From Triplophysa rosa (Eukaryota; Chordata; Actinopteri; Cypriniformes; Nemacheilidae), in contig NC_079895.1 in NCBI RefSeq assembly GCF_024868665.1, positions 11,524,055-11,588,054 of the forward strand: a stretch of 64,000 nt of DNA, in the 5' to 3' direction. Of the stretch, positions 25,858 through 38,274 are shown in pieces. Made by a program: the position numbers and the translations under genes. The notes beneath the pieces were generated by a model. It saw only the letters and a list, made by a program, of their open reading frames with translations, searched no databases and was not told where the DNA came from. Within the stretch, counting starts at the first letter, position 1. The number at the start of each line of letters is the position of its first letter.

Positions 25858-27197
25858 AGAGAAAATCGAAAAATGAAAATTCTGAATTACTCACCCTCAA
25901 GTCGTTCAACAACCCTAGGACATATGTTCATCTCCGGAACACAAATTAAGATAGTTTTGAAGCGGTCCGGGACCTTTCTGACTCCTGCTTTGAATGTCAG
26001 TTACGTTGCTGCGGAGTTTCAGCTGAGTTTCCTTTTAAATGTTTTAATTGTCATGAGCATTTTTAAAAGCCATAGTTTAAAGTAGTGCTGTCAATCGATT
26101 AAAATTAATTGGATTAATCACACATTTTCTGTGATTAATCACGATTAATCACACATAACAATAATATTTTAAAATATACTTTTACATTTTAATAATTTCA
26201 CAATTAATCTTCAAATTGATGTAGAAACAACATATTTCTTTAACAGCATCATTTTATGAATGAAAGAAAACATTTTGATATTAGTACTGTAACTGATGTC
26301 TCTATTAAATTGATTATTTTAACATTAATTAAAGCAATTCAACAATATAATTGAGAGCTATCATGAAATATACAGAAATTGAAGGAAGTTCTCAAACACT
26401 TTACAGTCTTTAATGCTAAATTATAAATTAAATGCAGAAGAATTCTCATTAAAGCTACAAAATCACATTGATTTCTTCTTTTATTTTGTTCTTTGATTAA
26501 CATTAGTGACAGGAGTCACAGCAGCACGTTTAAGAACGTGGCCCCTTTAAGAGCTGTCTCAGTACACAGATCTGACCGTCACCGCACTCCCATTTTCACA
26601 ACTCTTTGCATTCATTTAAGATTTTATTTTACACTTTGAAGTCTGTGCTTAAGAAAATGCTAGACAAAACGGGCTTTCTGACATAATCTTGTGTGGGTTT
26701 ATCCATTCAAGCACGAAAGAGAACTTAACACGGATGCGCTGTCTGACAGAGATTCACCGACGCAGCCTTCAGCCCATGACTGTATACACCAGACTGGACC
26801 TCGCGTTGCGTTTTGCCGCGTCCCACAGTTTAGAAGCTGTCTATCTTCATTGAACGCGTCAAAGCAACCGTTTAAAATCGCGCTTAAGTGGTTTAAAAGC
26901 CTGTACACGAATAAGAGCGTGATTACATAATGTAACGCAAGACAAAGGATGTCAAAACAAACGGATGCTGCGTTAATTGCGATAAATATTTTTCACGCGT
27001 TAATTTGAAAAAATTAATCGCATGCGTTAACGCGTTAACGTTGACAGCCCTAGTTTAAAGTAATTTCAAATATGATCAAATATTACATTTAACTACATTT
27101 TCAAGATTTGCTCACCCTTATGTTTTTCCCAAAATTCCAAAGACAAGCTGAAAGTCATGAATGACAAAAATATTTTCTGGCTGAACTGTCCCTTTAA
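25854..27197. mobile_element. Second TTAA-ended element, split by a hAT insertion
   Basis: Starts at TTAAAGAGAAAATCG with GAATTACTCACCCTCAAGTC, shares its first TTAA with the previous element, and resumes after the hAT element to end GCTGAACTGTCCCTTTAA. It resembles a cyprinid repeat with CGGAACACAAATTAAGATAG. Total length without the insert is about 366 bp. Confidence 0.6.
26083..27052. mobile_element. Non-autonomous hAT element with perfect 8-bp TSD
   Basis: The termini are inverted: TAGTGCTGTCAATCGATTAA at the left, and GTTGACAGCCCTA at the right, which reads TAGGGCTGTCAAC on the other strand. Both sides carry GTTTAAAG (26075-26082 and 27053-27060), an exact 8-bp duplication typical of hAT transposition. 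The 970-bp body has no transposase frame. A CpG-richer interior lies at about 26720-26890. Confidence 0.9.
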
Positions 27198-29025
27198 GCC
27201 TCAGAAGTCTGGCAGTGGAGTTAAACTAGAAAGGTGGGGCTGGATTTACAACTGGACATATAGTATGACGATATAAGCTTTATGTAACCAGACAGCCACA
27301 ATGAGAGAAAACAAGGCACCAGCACACAACGAACCGCAGTAATTTTGTCCTGATCCCCCTCCTTCCCACACTAGTCAAAACAAAACAGAAACAGCTTGAA
27401 AGCCACGGAGGACTTTTAAAAATTTTTTCCCTTTGCTTGAATCCTTTCAACTGTAAGCAGCCAGCCATCCCAGCATATTTGCAATTTGACAGTGACAGAG
27501 TATTTCTTCAGTTTACAAACACACACTACTGGGAGAGGTTTCAAAGTGCACGTCGCTGTCGACAGCATTGTTACTGCAGAGCTCACATTATTCTGCGCAT
27601 CTTCTCCCCGCTTCAACACCGCTGTCAATCTACCTTCTTGTCCTATGCTTTATTCATGGAGGGGAGGGGGTTGCGTGGGAGGCTCAGGGGGACACCGTTA
27701 CCCAAACAATACAATGCATTATTTGCCTGATCAAACATTTGGGAGGCACCTTCATGCAATATGTAGCATAACGCATGTGCGACTTCGAAAACAAATGTGG
27801 CGCTTGTCCCATATCTTGCAAAGGTTCGACACATGGATGTCAGGACACGGAAGGCAGTGTGTGTCACTGTCATCAACACAGCTCCAGATGGAGGTGTTAA
27901 AGTAGCTGCAGATGCAAAACTGACAAATAGTTACCCACACCCCTCCTGTATCATTTAAATTCATGTGAGAGGTGAACACAGCTGAGGGCGATGGCTAACC
28001 TTTCAAGTGACCACTTACATTTATCACACTATGTGTGTTTCGTAAGTCTGATAGCCCATGATTAACAGCTCACATCCCTGTGATGTTTTTAAAATGATGC
28101 CTGTTATGAGGTCCACAATAGCGCCCGCAAATTTATCTGGATATGAAGCTAAATGAGTATGAAAATGACATCTGATCTGAATTTACATCACGCTCCTTTG
28201 AGTCCGATGTAACTCAAAACAGCAAATTCCAAATGTATAAAAATACAGTTCAAGTTTCATATGATATTGCAGACACACAGCCTCTTGCATTGTTTTGTGT
28301 TTGTTTTTTTAAGTTCACCTTAACAACAGTGGGCTCACAAGCTACTTACTATATAGTAAGTGGCTTCATATTATCCATATTATTGCAAACACTTAAGAGA
28401 AGTTGAGCAATATTGGATTATTTGTTCATCATCTCTTTCTGGAAAACACATCCTTTTATGTGCAGTTGTGCAAGTCTGAGTGAGTAACGTTCAGGAAAGT
28501 CTCACCTGGATGAGGATGTGATTGCTGTAAGTGTCTGGCTGACTCAAGGCCGTTGCTCAAGAGCATAGGCAGGTGGAAAATAAAATATAGGTCTGTGTTT
28601 GCGCAATATGGGCAGCCGTGTTTTTAGTTTACTCTCTTTAATTAAAGAGTTTTGTGTGAGGGTAAAACTTTGAGTAATTGAGTTGGGAGTTGAGGTTGTC
28701 GGGCTGGAGGTGTATGTAATGACACAGGTAAAGCCTTTAGAGATCAAGATTGTAGGGTTTAAATCAGCAGTGAGGAAAACGGAGCAATTTTAACTTAGAA
28801 CTAAAAATAAAGGCATTAACTTTAAAAAACAATTTCAAATTACCAAAAGGCCAATTTACGTTTTAAGTTGATTTTTTGAATCGACAATTCTTTTGACGTT
28901 GTTGTGGCTATGACTGAATCATAAATGTTCACATATTCACAACAGTATTCTGCATTGTGATATTGCTTTAACAAAAAAAAGGGATTAAAGTAATAGACTT
29001 GCAGTGGATGTTAAGGGGTAATGAT
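27198..29025. other. Non-repeat intergenic stretch, no gene seen
   Basis: About 1.8 kb. Several overlapping frames on both strands at 27416-27979 (longest 139 codons) lack domains and contradict each other. No repeat recognised. Confidence 0.45.
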
Positions 29026-29433
29026 GGTAACACTTTAACATAAGGCCGTATTTTTAACAGTAAATGCATTATAACAATTAAGGAGCAATATAGTTTTTCA
29101 GCTTTTATTATTTCATTAAAATGATAATACACATAAAAAGATGTTTTGAAGAAAGTTGGTAACCAAACACCTGTTCACTTATATTGTATGGACACAGAAT
29201 TTGTATTTTTTGGTGAACTTTAGTGTTAGTTCATTCTAACACAATTGTCAGTTCACTGTGCATTCACTCTTGTTAACAGTTACAACTTTTTATTTTAAAA
29301 TGTTTTAGTAAATGCTGAAATTAACATGAACTACGATTAATACATTTTGTAGTAGTATTGTTCGTGTTAGCTATTCATATTAGCTAATGCATTAACTAAT
29401 GTTAAAATACAACCTTATTGTAAAAAAGTGTTA
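29026..29433. mobile_element. 'Ggtaacacttt' inverted-repeat element with a degenerate MITE inside
   Basis: The left end GGTAACACTTTAACATAAGG is mirrored by ACCTTATTGTAAAAAAGTG at the right end. Inside, about 29080-29221 reads like a decayed, deleted TTAA-family copy (AGATGTTTTGAAGAAAGTTG, then TTTTTGGTGAACTTT). No coding potential. Confidence 0.65.
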
Positions 29434-29438
29434 CACAT

Positions 29439-29797
29439 TTAAAGAAAATTTTCAATTCTGTCATGAATTACTCAACCTCAAGTTGTTCCAAACCTGTATA
29501 CATTTCTGTTCAGTTCAGTTCTGTTAAACACAAAGAAAGATGTTTAGAAATAAATGTTAGGCACCATTGACTACCGTAGTAGAATTTTTTTAATGGAAGT
29601 CGAAGGATTCCAAGAACTGTTTGTTTTTTAATAATTTTCTACTATGGTAGTCAATGGTGCCTCAGAAATCTCAGTTGCTAACATTCTTCAAAATATCTTT
29701 GTGTTCAACCAAACAAAGACATTTATACAGATTTGGAACAACTTGAGGGTGGGTAATTCATGTCAGCATTTTCATTTTTAGGTGAACTATCCCTTTC
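29439..29797. mobile_element. Palindromic MITE, 'actaccatag' subtype
   Basis: Arms CACCATTGACTACCGTAGTAG and CTACTATGGTAGTCAATGG are complementary, and the outer pairs AAACCTGTATACATTTCTG and ACATTTATACAGATTTGG are also mirrored. The right end is GGTGAACTATCCCTTT. About 359 bp. It abuts the previous element. Confidence 0.8.
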
Positions 29798-30785
29798 CCG
29801 TTTAGTAATTATAGTCATGCATATATTTAACCCAGAATATTACATATCCAAAATACCTTGATTTTTTTATTTTGTTTTTTACATGGAAAGAAAACAACCC
29901 ATTTTTATTTGAATACACTTGTGGCACTTTCAACCTCTGTATGCTTGTTCGCAGACTACCTTGCACATGGACGACTGCCAAGCAGTTACATAAAATCAAT
30001 GAGACCTTAGTCAATAGCCCTTTAGACTGATGGTAACAGGATGTGTTCCTTATTTTCTGATTATTCTAGATTAATCTATCCACTCTATTTCTCCAGCTCT
30101 TTCGGCATGGAGAAGACTGATGTGGCGCTAGTGGAAAGATCAGGAAGAATAATGTTTTAAAATTACATTCTTGGTACCTGTAATTCATGACTCACAAAAT
30201 GCAGCCCCAAGGCCGTGCTCATAACGGTAATGCCTCAAAACTCAAGCATTCAGTTTTGTTTCTACTAAAGTTCCATTATTGAATATATGCCTGACATCAA
30301 ACAGCTATGATCTAGGCGGTTGGTATTGCCATCTGGAGCTTTGAATCCGTGTAGCTCTGCTCCTCAGCTCCATGCTTCTGAAATCTTGCTGAGGCGGCGA
30401 GCGAGCCCAAAGATCAGTCATTTACCTCACCAGATATCTGTTCCCTCTTCTCTGACATCAAATAGAGTTCTGGAATGAGAAAATGTATATTGGCGATAAT
30501 GAGAGTAATTCTGATCTCGCACTGAGATTATTGAGACAGCATGGTGTGATGTGTAGTCTAGGGAACTGAGAACTCATTTTGATACAGTTCCACAAAAAAA
30601 GAAACCAAATGATTTTCATGATGACCTGTTTTGTTAACAGGTCTGACATTTTACCATCAGTGCAGTGTTTTCTACATCACTATTCAGCTTCCTCAGAAGC
30701 ACTAAAAGAATCATTAATAGAATCGCTAAGCAACCAAAATCATAAAGTTAAATTGGAATCACTAAAATGTGTGTATGATGGTTGA
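29798..30785. other. Non-repeat intergenic stretch, no gene seen
   Basis: About 1 kb; nothing recognised apart from AT-rich sequence. Confidence 0.45.
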
Positions 30786-30940
30786 GCTTTCGTGTAGCTC
30801 AGTGGTAAGAGCATTGCGTTAACAACGCAAGGTTGTGGGTTCGATCCCAGGGGATTGCACATACCTATGTATAAATGTATAGGATAATGCAATGTAAGTC
30901 GCTTTGGATAAAAGCGTCTGCCAAATGCGTAAATGTAAAA
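30786..30940 (+). mobile_element. tRNA-derived SINE with L2-type tail, copy 2
   Basis: A clear tRNA-like head: TAGCTCAGTGGTAAGAGCA (A box), an anticodon arm TTGCG-TTAACAA-CGCAA reading AAC (valine type), and GGGTTCGATCCC (B box). The tail again has CGCTTTGGATAAAAGCG (30900-30916) followed by TCTGCCAAATG. The head lacks a proper 3' acceptor and flows into the tail, so it is a SINE and not a tRNA gene. It is better preserved than copy 1. Confidence 0.9.
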
Positions 30941-31325
30941 TTGACAGGGATTGACTGGAATTCTGGGAAGGTTTATGGCTTCACCTCGCCCCGGCTGACA
31001 CTTACATGCCTTGCCCACATTTCTGAATCAGGGTGTGTGTGACCATGTTATTGGATACAACTGTGTAAAAGGTGTGCATACAGTATATGTGAGGGAACAA
31101 ACATTTTCCTACACCACATCAATATCCTCAGCACTCCAGAGAATGCATTCTGTAAGCCATGCCTATCAATGGCCTACACAAATGTTTAGGGGGGTGGGAG
31201 GGTAAGCGGGTTGTGTACCATCATACATGGTATTGGTTGAGCTCATGAACATTACTTCATTATTAAATCCACTATGCAGTTAAGTTCAGGTAAGTTAGGA
31301 TATTAGAAATAAAGATCAATATCAG
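30941..31325. other. Non-repeat stretch
   Basis: About 385 bp with nothing recognised. Confidence 0.45.
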
Positions 31326-31671
31326 AAATGGAAGCGATAGTTCACCCAAAAATGACAATTCTGTCATCATTAGTCACCCTTTTGTCATCTTGGTAACCAA
31401 ACAATTGCGGTACCCATTCACTTCTATTGTTTTGACACAAAACCAATGCAGGCCAATGGGTACCGCCGTTGTTTGGTTACCAACTTGCTTCAAAATATCT
31501 TCTTTTGTGTTCTGCAGAAGAAAGAAAGTCATACAGGTTTGAAATGACAAGAGTACAAAAACAACAGAATTTTCATTTTAAAGGTGAACTACTCCTTTAC
31601 TCTTTACTACTCCTAACAGGATTGACATGACAAGAGGGTGAGGAAATGATGACGGAATTTACATTTTTGAA
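31326..31671. mobile_element. Chimeric palindromic MITE with two right ends
   Basis: The left half (GATAGTTCACCCAAAAATGAC, GGTACCCATTCACTTC) is the common type. The right half ends GGTGAACTACTCCTTTA at 31599 and is identical over 77 bases to the element at 25481-25788. A second, different right end follows (GACAAGAGGGTGAGGAAATG to about 31671). The element looks recombined. Confidence 0.75.
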
Positions 31672-33813
31672 CAATTAAAGTTGTCAATAATGTATTGATA
31701 CAGTATTGACATTTTTCTATGTTCTTTGAAATCAAACAGATTTCTGCATGACCTGCAAGAAAACACAAACTCCAATTTCAAGTTTTCCTTATACTATGTG
31801 TAATTTTGTGTGTTCTCTTTTGTCCCCACCTGTGAATGCTTTTCTCCAGACGCTCACATTCCAACTTTCTGGTGAAACTGCTGTTCGGTAGGTCTATGAA
31901 CTGATGCTTGGATCTGCCGTTTATGTGCAAGGCAAAAAAAGTAACTACCTGTTTGAGAAAAACAACAGAAGCAAAACATATAACAAACTCTACTCTGTAT
32001 CAGAAACGTATACTTTATTGTCATCCAGGGAAGATGCACATTTTCGGATTAGCCAAGTTCGGCTGAGTGGGATCAAAGCACAAAACAAGAAATCACCCGG
32101 GACACACATTACCAACACAGCTGCAGTATGTGAGGAATGTTCCCAGGCAGGGTTTGCACAGTCACAGAGGCCTGTGGAGCCGGACGCTTTTGCTCCTCAG
32201 CTCGGCTCGTACAGTATGAGGGGGCGTTGAAAATGTGAACCCGGTGCATCCTTCATGCGCATTCTTAGCTGCGCGACTGCTGCTGAGAGAAGCAGTTCCG
32301 CTATGTTTAAGAAGCCCAGCTGGCGCTCTGCCCTTCAGCACATGTAAAAACTGTCTGGCGCTGTTGTTATTCCGACCCACCGCCGCGCTTCTCGGATGGA
32401 TGCCGCATATAGAAAGCACTTGCATAACGGTAACCAACCATTCGGTGGGCTCGGCATTAAATTCTAACAAAGACTGTTTTTTTAAGACACAAGCTTTAAA
32501 AAAAGATGAGACATTTTATCAGGATCACCGTGTGAATATTTTATCAGTGTTAGACTACCTTGCCTGATTCCAGGTCTTGATGGTACATTAGTTATTCCGC
32601 TGCCAGCAGAGCCCTGGCATGGTGCATCATCACTAGTCCAAACTACCAGTCTCCTCAGCTGGCATTCCGCCCGGCACTGAAGCATTCCGAGGAGCGGGTG
32701 GTGGTGGTGTCTGATGAAATGGGATGGGTACGCATTTTCCCCTTCACTTGCCAAAGTGGGGTTAATGCCCACAAATGACAGAGTTGTTTGTCTTGTGCAT
32801 ACATGTGTGTGAGTGCAATGCCAATGCGTGGTAGGAAAACTAGGTCAGTATTCAGGGCTCTGTGGAAGAGGATGTGAACTTGCCACCTCTGATTCCATTA
32901 GAGTTGGTGCGAGAAGACGGGAGAGAGAGAGGGGATATAAGGTTGAGAGATTGTCAGGTCACTGTGCCATTTGACCACCAGGAAAACAAACACTGGACTC
33001 CAGGCAAACTTTAATGTGCAATTTCAGGAGTAGGCAAAGATCTCATTAAGCAAAGATTCATGACCATAAACTTCAGAAAGAGATGTTGACCGGGGCTGCA
33101 GTTCCCCAAGGGCAGATCACAGCAGTCCGCATGAGGCACCAGCTTCCTTGCTCAAATAAATAAAACAAAACATTAAATAATAATAAAAACATTTCACTTC
33201 ATTTCAACATGAAATAAAGCTAAACAGACGATTATATATTCATAAATGGTAGTCACAGATGCAACTACTTCTGTGAATAAAAAAGCCTGTGAATCATTTT
33301 CAAGTACGCTTGCAAATTGAAAGGAAAGAAATGTTATTTTTTATCTGATGCAGTTGTCATTGTTTGGCTTGCCATTAACCGCATTGCAGTAACACTTTGT
33401 GTCACATCTGGCTTTGCTAGCAAAGTTGTTTATAAATGAAGCTCATTAAAACATGCCTGCGCTCATCCATGGCACAAGAAGTCTTAAGTGGTCTAGTGGC
33501 CATCATCAGCAGTAACACAGAACTGGCACAGCAGCAGTTATCTTATGATGACCTTTTCAATGACTTTGCTGCAAGAAAATCAGGCACGTGTGTTTATTAA
33601 AGTTGGAATGCTTAGGAGGACAACATACAAGCTTATGTTTATCATTTACATAATTAACTAGTTTTGTTTTATTAATTTTATATAAGTAAACCCATTAAAT
33701 AATAGAAAATATAGAATAAAGATGCTTTATAGAGCGCAACCCACAAACATAATAACAATACTGAGCATTCTGAGGAGTTTGAAGTGTATTTCTTCTAATC
33801 ACATTAAGGCATT
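31672..33813. other. Non-repeat intergenic stretch with a CpG-richer patch
   Basis: About 2.1 kb. 32160-32460 has roughly 20 CpG in 300 bp by eye, well above the surroundings. Overlapping frames there on both strands carry no domain. No repeat was recognised. Confidence 0.45.
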
Positions 33814-34125
33814 TTAAAGGAACAGTTCACCCAAAAAGGAAAATTCTGTCATCATTTACTCACGCTCTTGTCATTTCAAACCTTAATTTCTGTCATTTCA
33901 GTCTTTTTTTCTTCTGCAGATCACAAAAGATGATTTTTGAAGAATGATGGTAACCGAACGGCGGTACCCATTCACTTCTATTGTATGGACACAAAACCAA
34001 TGCAAGCCCCATACCACCGTGGTTCAGGGACCAACATTCTTCAAAATATCTTCGTTTGTTTTCTACAGAAGAAAGAAGGTTTGGAATCACAAGAGAATAA
34101 ATTTTTGGGTGAACTATTCCTTTAA
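33814..34125. mobile_element. Palindromic TTAA MITE
   Basis: It starts TTAAAGGAACAGTTCACCC and ends GGGTGAACTATTCCTTTAA. The core has GGCGGTACCCATTCACTTC. The mirrored right core is eroded (CCCCATACCACCGTGG). A small duplication of TTTCTGTCATTTCA lies in the left arm. 312 bp. Confidence 0.85.
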
Positions 34126-35919
34126 ATATTTGTGGGCTCATAAACTGATGCACATGCAGTAGGTTTAAGGGCAGCGACGGAGAGCACAACTAACCGGTTA
34201 TCTATTATCTGTAATACTCTCAAAGAATAAAGGTGTTTTGGTACATGACAAATCCATTTCCATAAAGGTCAGTGGACACTGTAGGTAATGAATTTGTTAT
34301 GTATGTAACACAACCTTCCCCTTCATCTTACTGCATCAACAGAATACCGCAGAGACGTGCCGAGCGTTCCCACTAAGCGGCTAACACTTCATCAGACGCT
34401 AAAATTTCATACAGAAACGCTCTTCATAAACCCTGCTGACAGCTTATGGAAGTGCAGGAATGGGAATGAGTGTTGATCCTTCATTGGCTCTTAAAGCACC
34501 TTCTTCTTTGGTTTGTGGCTACTGTCACCACACACACACACACACACACACACAAACTGACAGACTGATGGAGGGCTTGTGAAATTGCTGCTATGGCTCT
34601 CAGCCCACCGACGCAACCATGCACACTGTCAGCCCCTCACTGGGCCAAGGACAAGCTCTGGCTCCAGTTCTGCCAGTAGCAAACAATTTGAGGTTACCTT
34701 CTGTGTTGGAGAAGTAGACTAAAGAGAGGATTAGACCGCAGAGATCAGAAACTTTCCGAAGCGATATCTAAAATTTGTAGTTGAGAGCGCAGACTTTTGA
34801 GGGAAGCACATCCACAGCTGCTCGGTAGAGGATTAGCCCCTTGCGCTTAAACTTAATGAGGACCAGTAAGCCCATTCCACCAGCTCTACGCGAGACATGA
34901 TCATGAAGTGCGGTGAGAAATGACAGAGACAAAGAGAGAGAGGGCGAGAAGAAAGGACAAGAGATACAGTCAGAGAGAGCAAAAGTGAGAGCGGTTGTCT
35001 GCCAAAGGGAACTCTTTAATTCGGTCTCCGTTGAGGAGTGGGTCGAGTGGAACGCTGGATTGTCTGTCACCGCGAGGCTCCAGTGACCGCCTGACAGATC
35101 ACAGCACAGCGCCACATCAGGGGGGCCAGTAAATTGGCCCGGGGGTCTCCCTTTGCTTCCTTTACTGCAGCTGAATCTGCAGCGGTTTATGGTGAGGCTG
35201 ATGGGTAGTGTGGTACACAGGAGGCTATTTATGAGACATTTTTATCCACTGTAGCATTTTCAGCAAAGAAGTCTACATGTGTGTGGGATCGTCGGGGGGC
35301 CAGGTTTCCCCAAGAGGAATATACAGGTGGAGTGTAACTGCGGTCCAGACATGCTACAGAGCGTTTTATTCAAAACAAAGTAGCATTATATTCACAGCAA
35401 ACTGTCCAGTATTAGACGCATGAAGAAGCAGGCTATTTTTGGCTACTGTGAACTCTGAGAAAGGATGTGAGTGAAGCTTCAAATGAGGCTATTTGCCAAA
35501 GGTTTGGTCCTGGAATTGATTCCTGTTCATGGATGAAGAAACTAATTAGGCACCGGCCAGTTTACTGTCTGCTGACACTATAAACAAAGCTCCCGAGAGT
35601 TTCCTGCACTAGGCAAGAAGGATTGAACTTCGAATAAAAATCATATTAAAGCTAGATTTTGTTGCAGTGTGTACCGCTCAAATGGCCACCGCACCAGCAA
35701 TCATAACATAACAAGTCACAAGGCATCAATCAGGCCACATTTACTTGATATTATTTGGGAGTTTGGATAAACAAAAATCAGCAAGTCTAGTGGCACTTAA
35801 CATTTAAAAGTGAAACCATCAACAAGTTTTAAATGCAACTCTACAAGAGCTGATTTGCTATAAAAACATAAAACCTAATGGTGACATTTTAAAATACAAC
35901 TGTTAGAAAATCACTTTTT
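34126..35919. other. Non-repeat intergenic stretch with a short CA tract
   Basis: About 1.8 kb. Contains the CA tract at 34529-34554. The minus-strand frame at 34768-35115 has a serine/leucine-rich simple region and no domain. Confidence 0.45.
34529..34554. repeat. (CA)n microsatellite
   Basis: About 13 uninterrupted CA units. Confidence 0.9.
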
Positions 35920-36010
35920 CAAAACCAATGCAATTGAAAGGGTACCGCCGTTGTTCAGTTTCTACAAAATATCTTCTTTAGTGTGTTTGCAGAAGAAAGA
36001 AAGTCTTACA
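35920..36010. mobile_element. Palindromic MITE fragment
   Basis: Only the right half remains: AAAACCAATGCAATTGAAAG, GGTACCGCCGTTGTTCAG and CAGAAGAAAGAAAGTCTTACA. It stops directly at a GT/GC microsatellite. Confidence 0.75.
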
Positions 36011-36047
36011 GTGTGCGTGTGTGTGTGCATGCGTGCGTGTGTGCATA
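36011..36047. repeat. Imperfect GT/GC microsatellite
   Basis: Alternating GTGTGC and GTGTGT units with GCATGCGTGC. It replaces the missing right terminus of the adjacent MITE. Confidence 0.8.
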
Positions 36048-37862
36048 AACATATTCAAGATCTTATTATATATGTGAAAATAAAAAAACTGAAACAGAAA
36101 AGGCTTCTGGACCAGTGTTGTTTACATCTTGCAAATTGGTCTATAATAATGGCTTCATAATTATTAAGAAACGAGACAAAACAACCTGTCAGAAGACCTT
36201 GAGTTATGGGAGTGCATATACATTTTATACACAATCTGAAAATGTGCTTCTACAGCTTCATTTTAAATATTGATTCGCCTCATTTTGTATTATTGCTCAT
36301 AGTGGATTTATTTGTTACCCTGCTTTTGCCTTTTTTATAGGCCCGTAAATTCCTAATTCAAAGTTTTATTTCATCTATCGCATTATCCGTCGATTCAATT
36401 CTTAGTTATGATATTTTTTATAACATAAATTCATCATTGCCAATATGTTTATTTTCTCTTCACATTACACTGTTTGCTAAAGAAATTTGCTATGATAGCT
36501 CATAAGAGAGCTACAATGGCTGTTCCACAAACACCCAATTGACAAATGGAAAGCTACAAAGTGAGACGAATAGCACTCGGGTATTCCCAGAGTCAGTACA
36601 TCAGTCTTGATAGTAAAATCTCAAATACCACATTGTCCTGCTTAACAAAGTAAGATAAAAAGAGTCAGGTGCAAGCACTTTTTATCTGTGGCGAAGAACC
36701 CACAACTGCTATGTCATTTCCAGACGTCATGCTGAACCCTGCATGTGTGCACAATCAAGCCAAGAGTGAAGGGGGTTCAATTTCAAGCAAAGCAACCTTT
36801 CCTGGAGTGTAACCATTCATTACAGACATCCTGAGGCAGGGCATGGGAGTGCATCTCCTCGCGCTAAGACTCAATTTGAACAGTGGGGGATCTGAAACAG
36901 AGCCGGCACATATGGCTGACTCACCGCTCGTCTGAGCTCCGTAACCTACAGCCGTGCAGTTTATCATAACAGGTAGAGTGGCAGGCCGCTTCCACGCGAT
37001 TAAGTCGCTCAGGCCTCTTTTCTAGTCACGGAGGGATAGAAAAAACTGCAAATAAACGTAATCCACGTGACGGGACCAAAAATAGAAGCCTTAATGTTTA
37101 TCACCTCCAGTGGTCCCTGCCTACATGAGGAAGAGAGGAATATTGGGCGAGCAGCCAAAGAAAAAAGCAAAAGAGAAGGAAAATCTGTGACAAACGGGAT
37201 GAGAAATCCTGACTGACAGTGAGTTTACTGTAGCAGAGAAGAAAATCACACAGTCAGCCTGTGCTAAACCAGAAAAAAACAGGTGACTGAAGTGTTTGAA
37301 GGTGCCCAAACAGTAAACAGAGGAACTAACAATTCCCACACCTGATGTCTGAGCTGATCTGAAACGACTGCCTGTTTCTTTAAAGTTTAGTGATTTTGAG
37401 TGTGAACGAGGGTGAGAACACGTCCGGATGTTTGAAGATGTGCGCTCTTCTGCTTGAGGACAGTGACTATTATTTTTCATTGTGATGACAGAGTGAACAG
37501 GGCCAGCACCTTTGCGAAGGGGAAGCGTGTCAGAGGGATTGGCCAATGGCGGTGAAGGGGACGGGTGCTGGGGTGACAAGCTGTCAGAGTGTTTCACAGT
37601 TAGGTGAACAAAGGGAGAGATGGGTAAGCACAGGTAGCCAAATTTCTGTCGAATGATGGGCAGTAGACAGACCACAGTCAAAGTTCAAAGAATCAGTGTC
37701 TGTGAAGGATTTTGGGGGTACTACCCTTGAATAAAAATGGAAAAAATGTACTGCGTCTTAAACGCCTGTTAAAATTAACCAAATTTTAGTTTTAACTAAT
37801 TGAACAAGTATAAAAACCAGCGTAATGTTACAGCACACAGACAAAAAGTGCATCCATTATGC
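36048..37862. other. Non-repeat intergenic stretch, no gene seen
   Basis: About 1.8 kb. It includes the longest non-transposon open frame of the window (37121-37681 minus, 186 codons), which has no domain, is rich in S, P and H, and has no supporting splice or promoter signals I could read. Confidence 0.45.
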
Positions 37863-38266
37863 CAGGGCCGTACCGCCAGGGCATTTTTTATGTCTTAATA
37901 TCTAATCTTGAATATGATATTAAGTGCAGTGTTTTATTGGTCAAATACAGAAATAGAATTTCAATGTGCAAAGACACATTTGCAGCTCACTCTTTCCACA
38001 CAGTACAGGCACTCATTCTACTCCGCTGTGCAAAGCAGCATCAGGGTTAAACACGTGAAAAACAGTATGACTTACATAGTTCAGATAATTATTTAGAATA
38101 AACTCATACTTCAAAAAAACAACTAAAACACTAAAATCAATTCAAGATTTGTACATTTTTTAATTATTATTATTAATATTTTTTTAATTTCCCCTTGCCG
38201 CGGGGCCCCCTAGAGAGCGGGGCCTGGTGCGGTCACACCAGTTGCACTGCCCAAAGGACGGCCCTG
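37863..38266. mobile_element. Short hAT-like element with perfect 8-bp TSD
   Basis: The termini are CAGGGCCGT at the left and ACGGCCCTG at the right, an exact inverted repeat. Both are flanked by CATTATGC (37855-37862 and 38267-38274). At 404 bp with no transposase it is a hAT-type miniature element. A GC-rich patch (GCGGGGCCCCC) is near its right end. Confidence 0.88.
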
Positions 38267-38274
38267 CATTATGC

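Noticed and set aside
27416..27979. Cluster of overlapping frames up to 139 codons
   Set aside because: Five or more frames on both strands cover the same bases; no domain or signal.
30786..30860. A functional tRNA-Val gene
   Set aside because: The head has A and B boxes and an AAC anticodon, but no proper acceptor stem closure and it continues into an L2-type tail; it is a SINE.
37121..37681. 186-codon minus-strand open frame
   Set aside because: Longest frame outside the retrotransposon, but no domain, low-complexity S/P-rich segments and no splice or promoter context.
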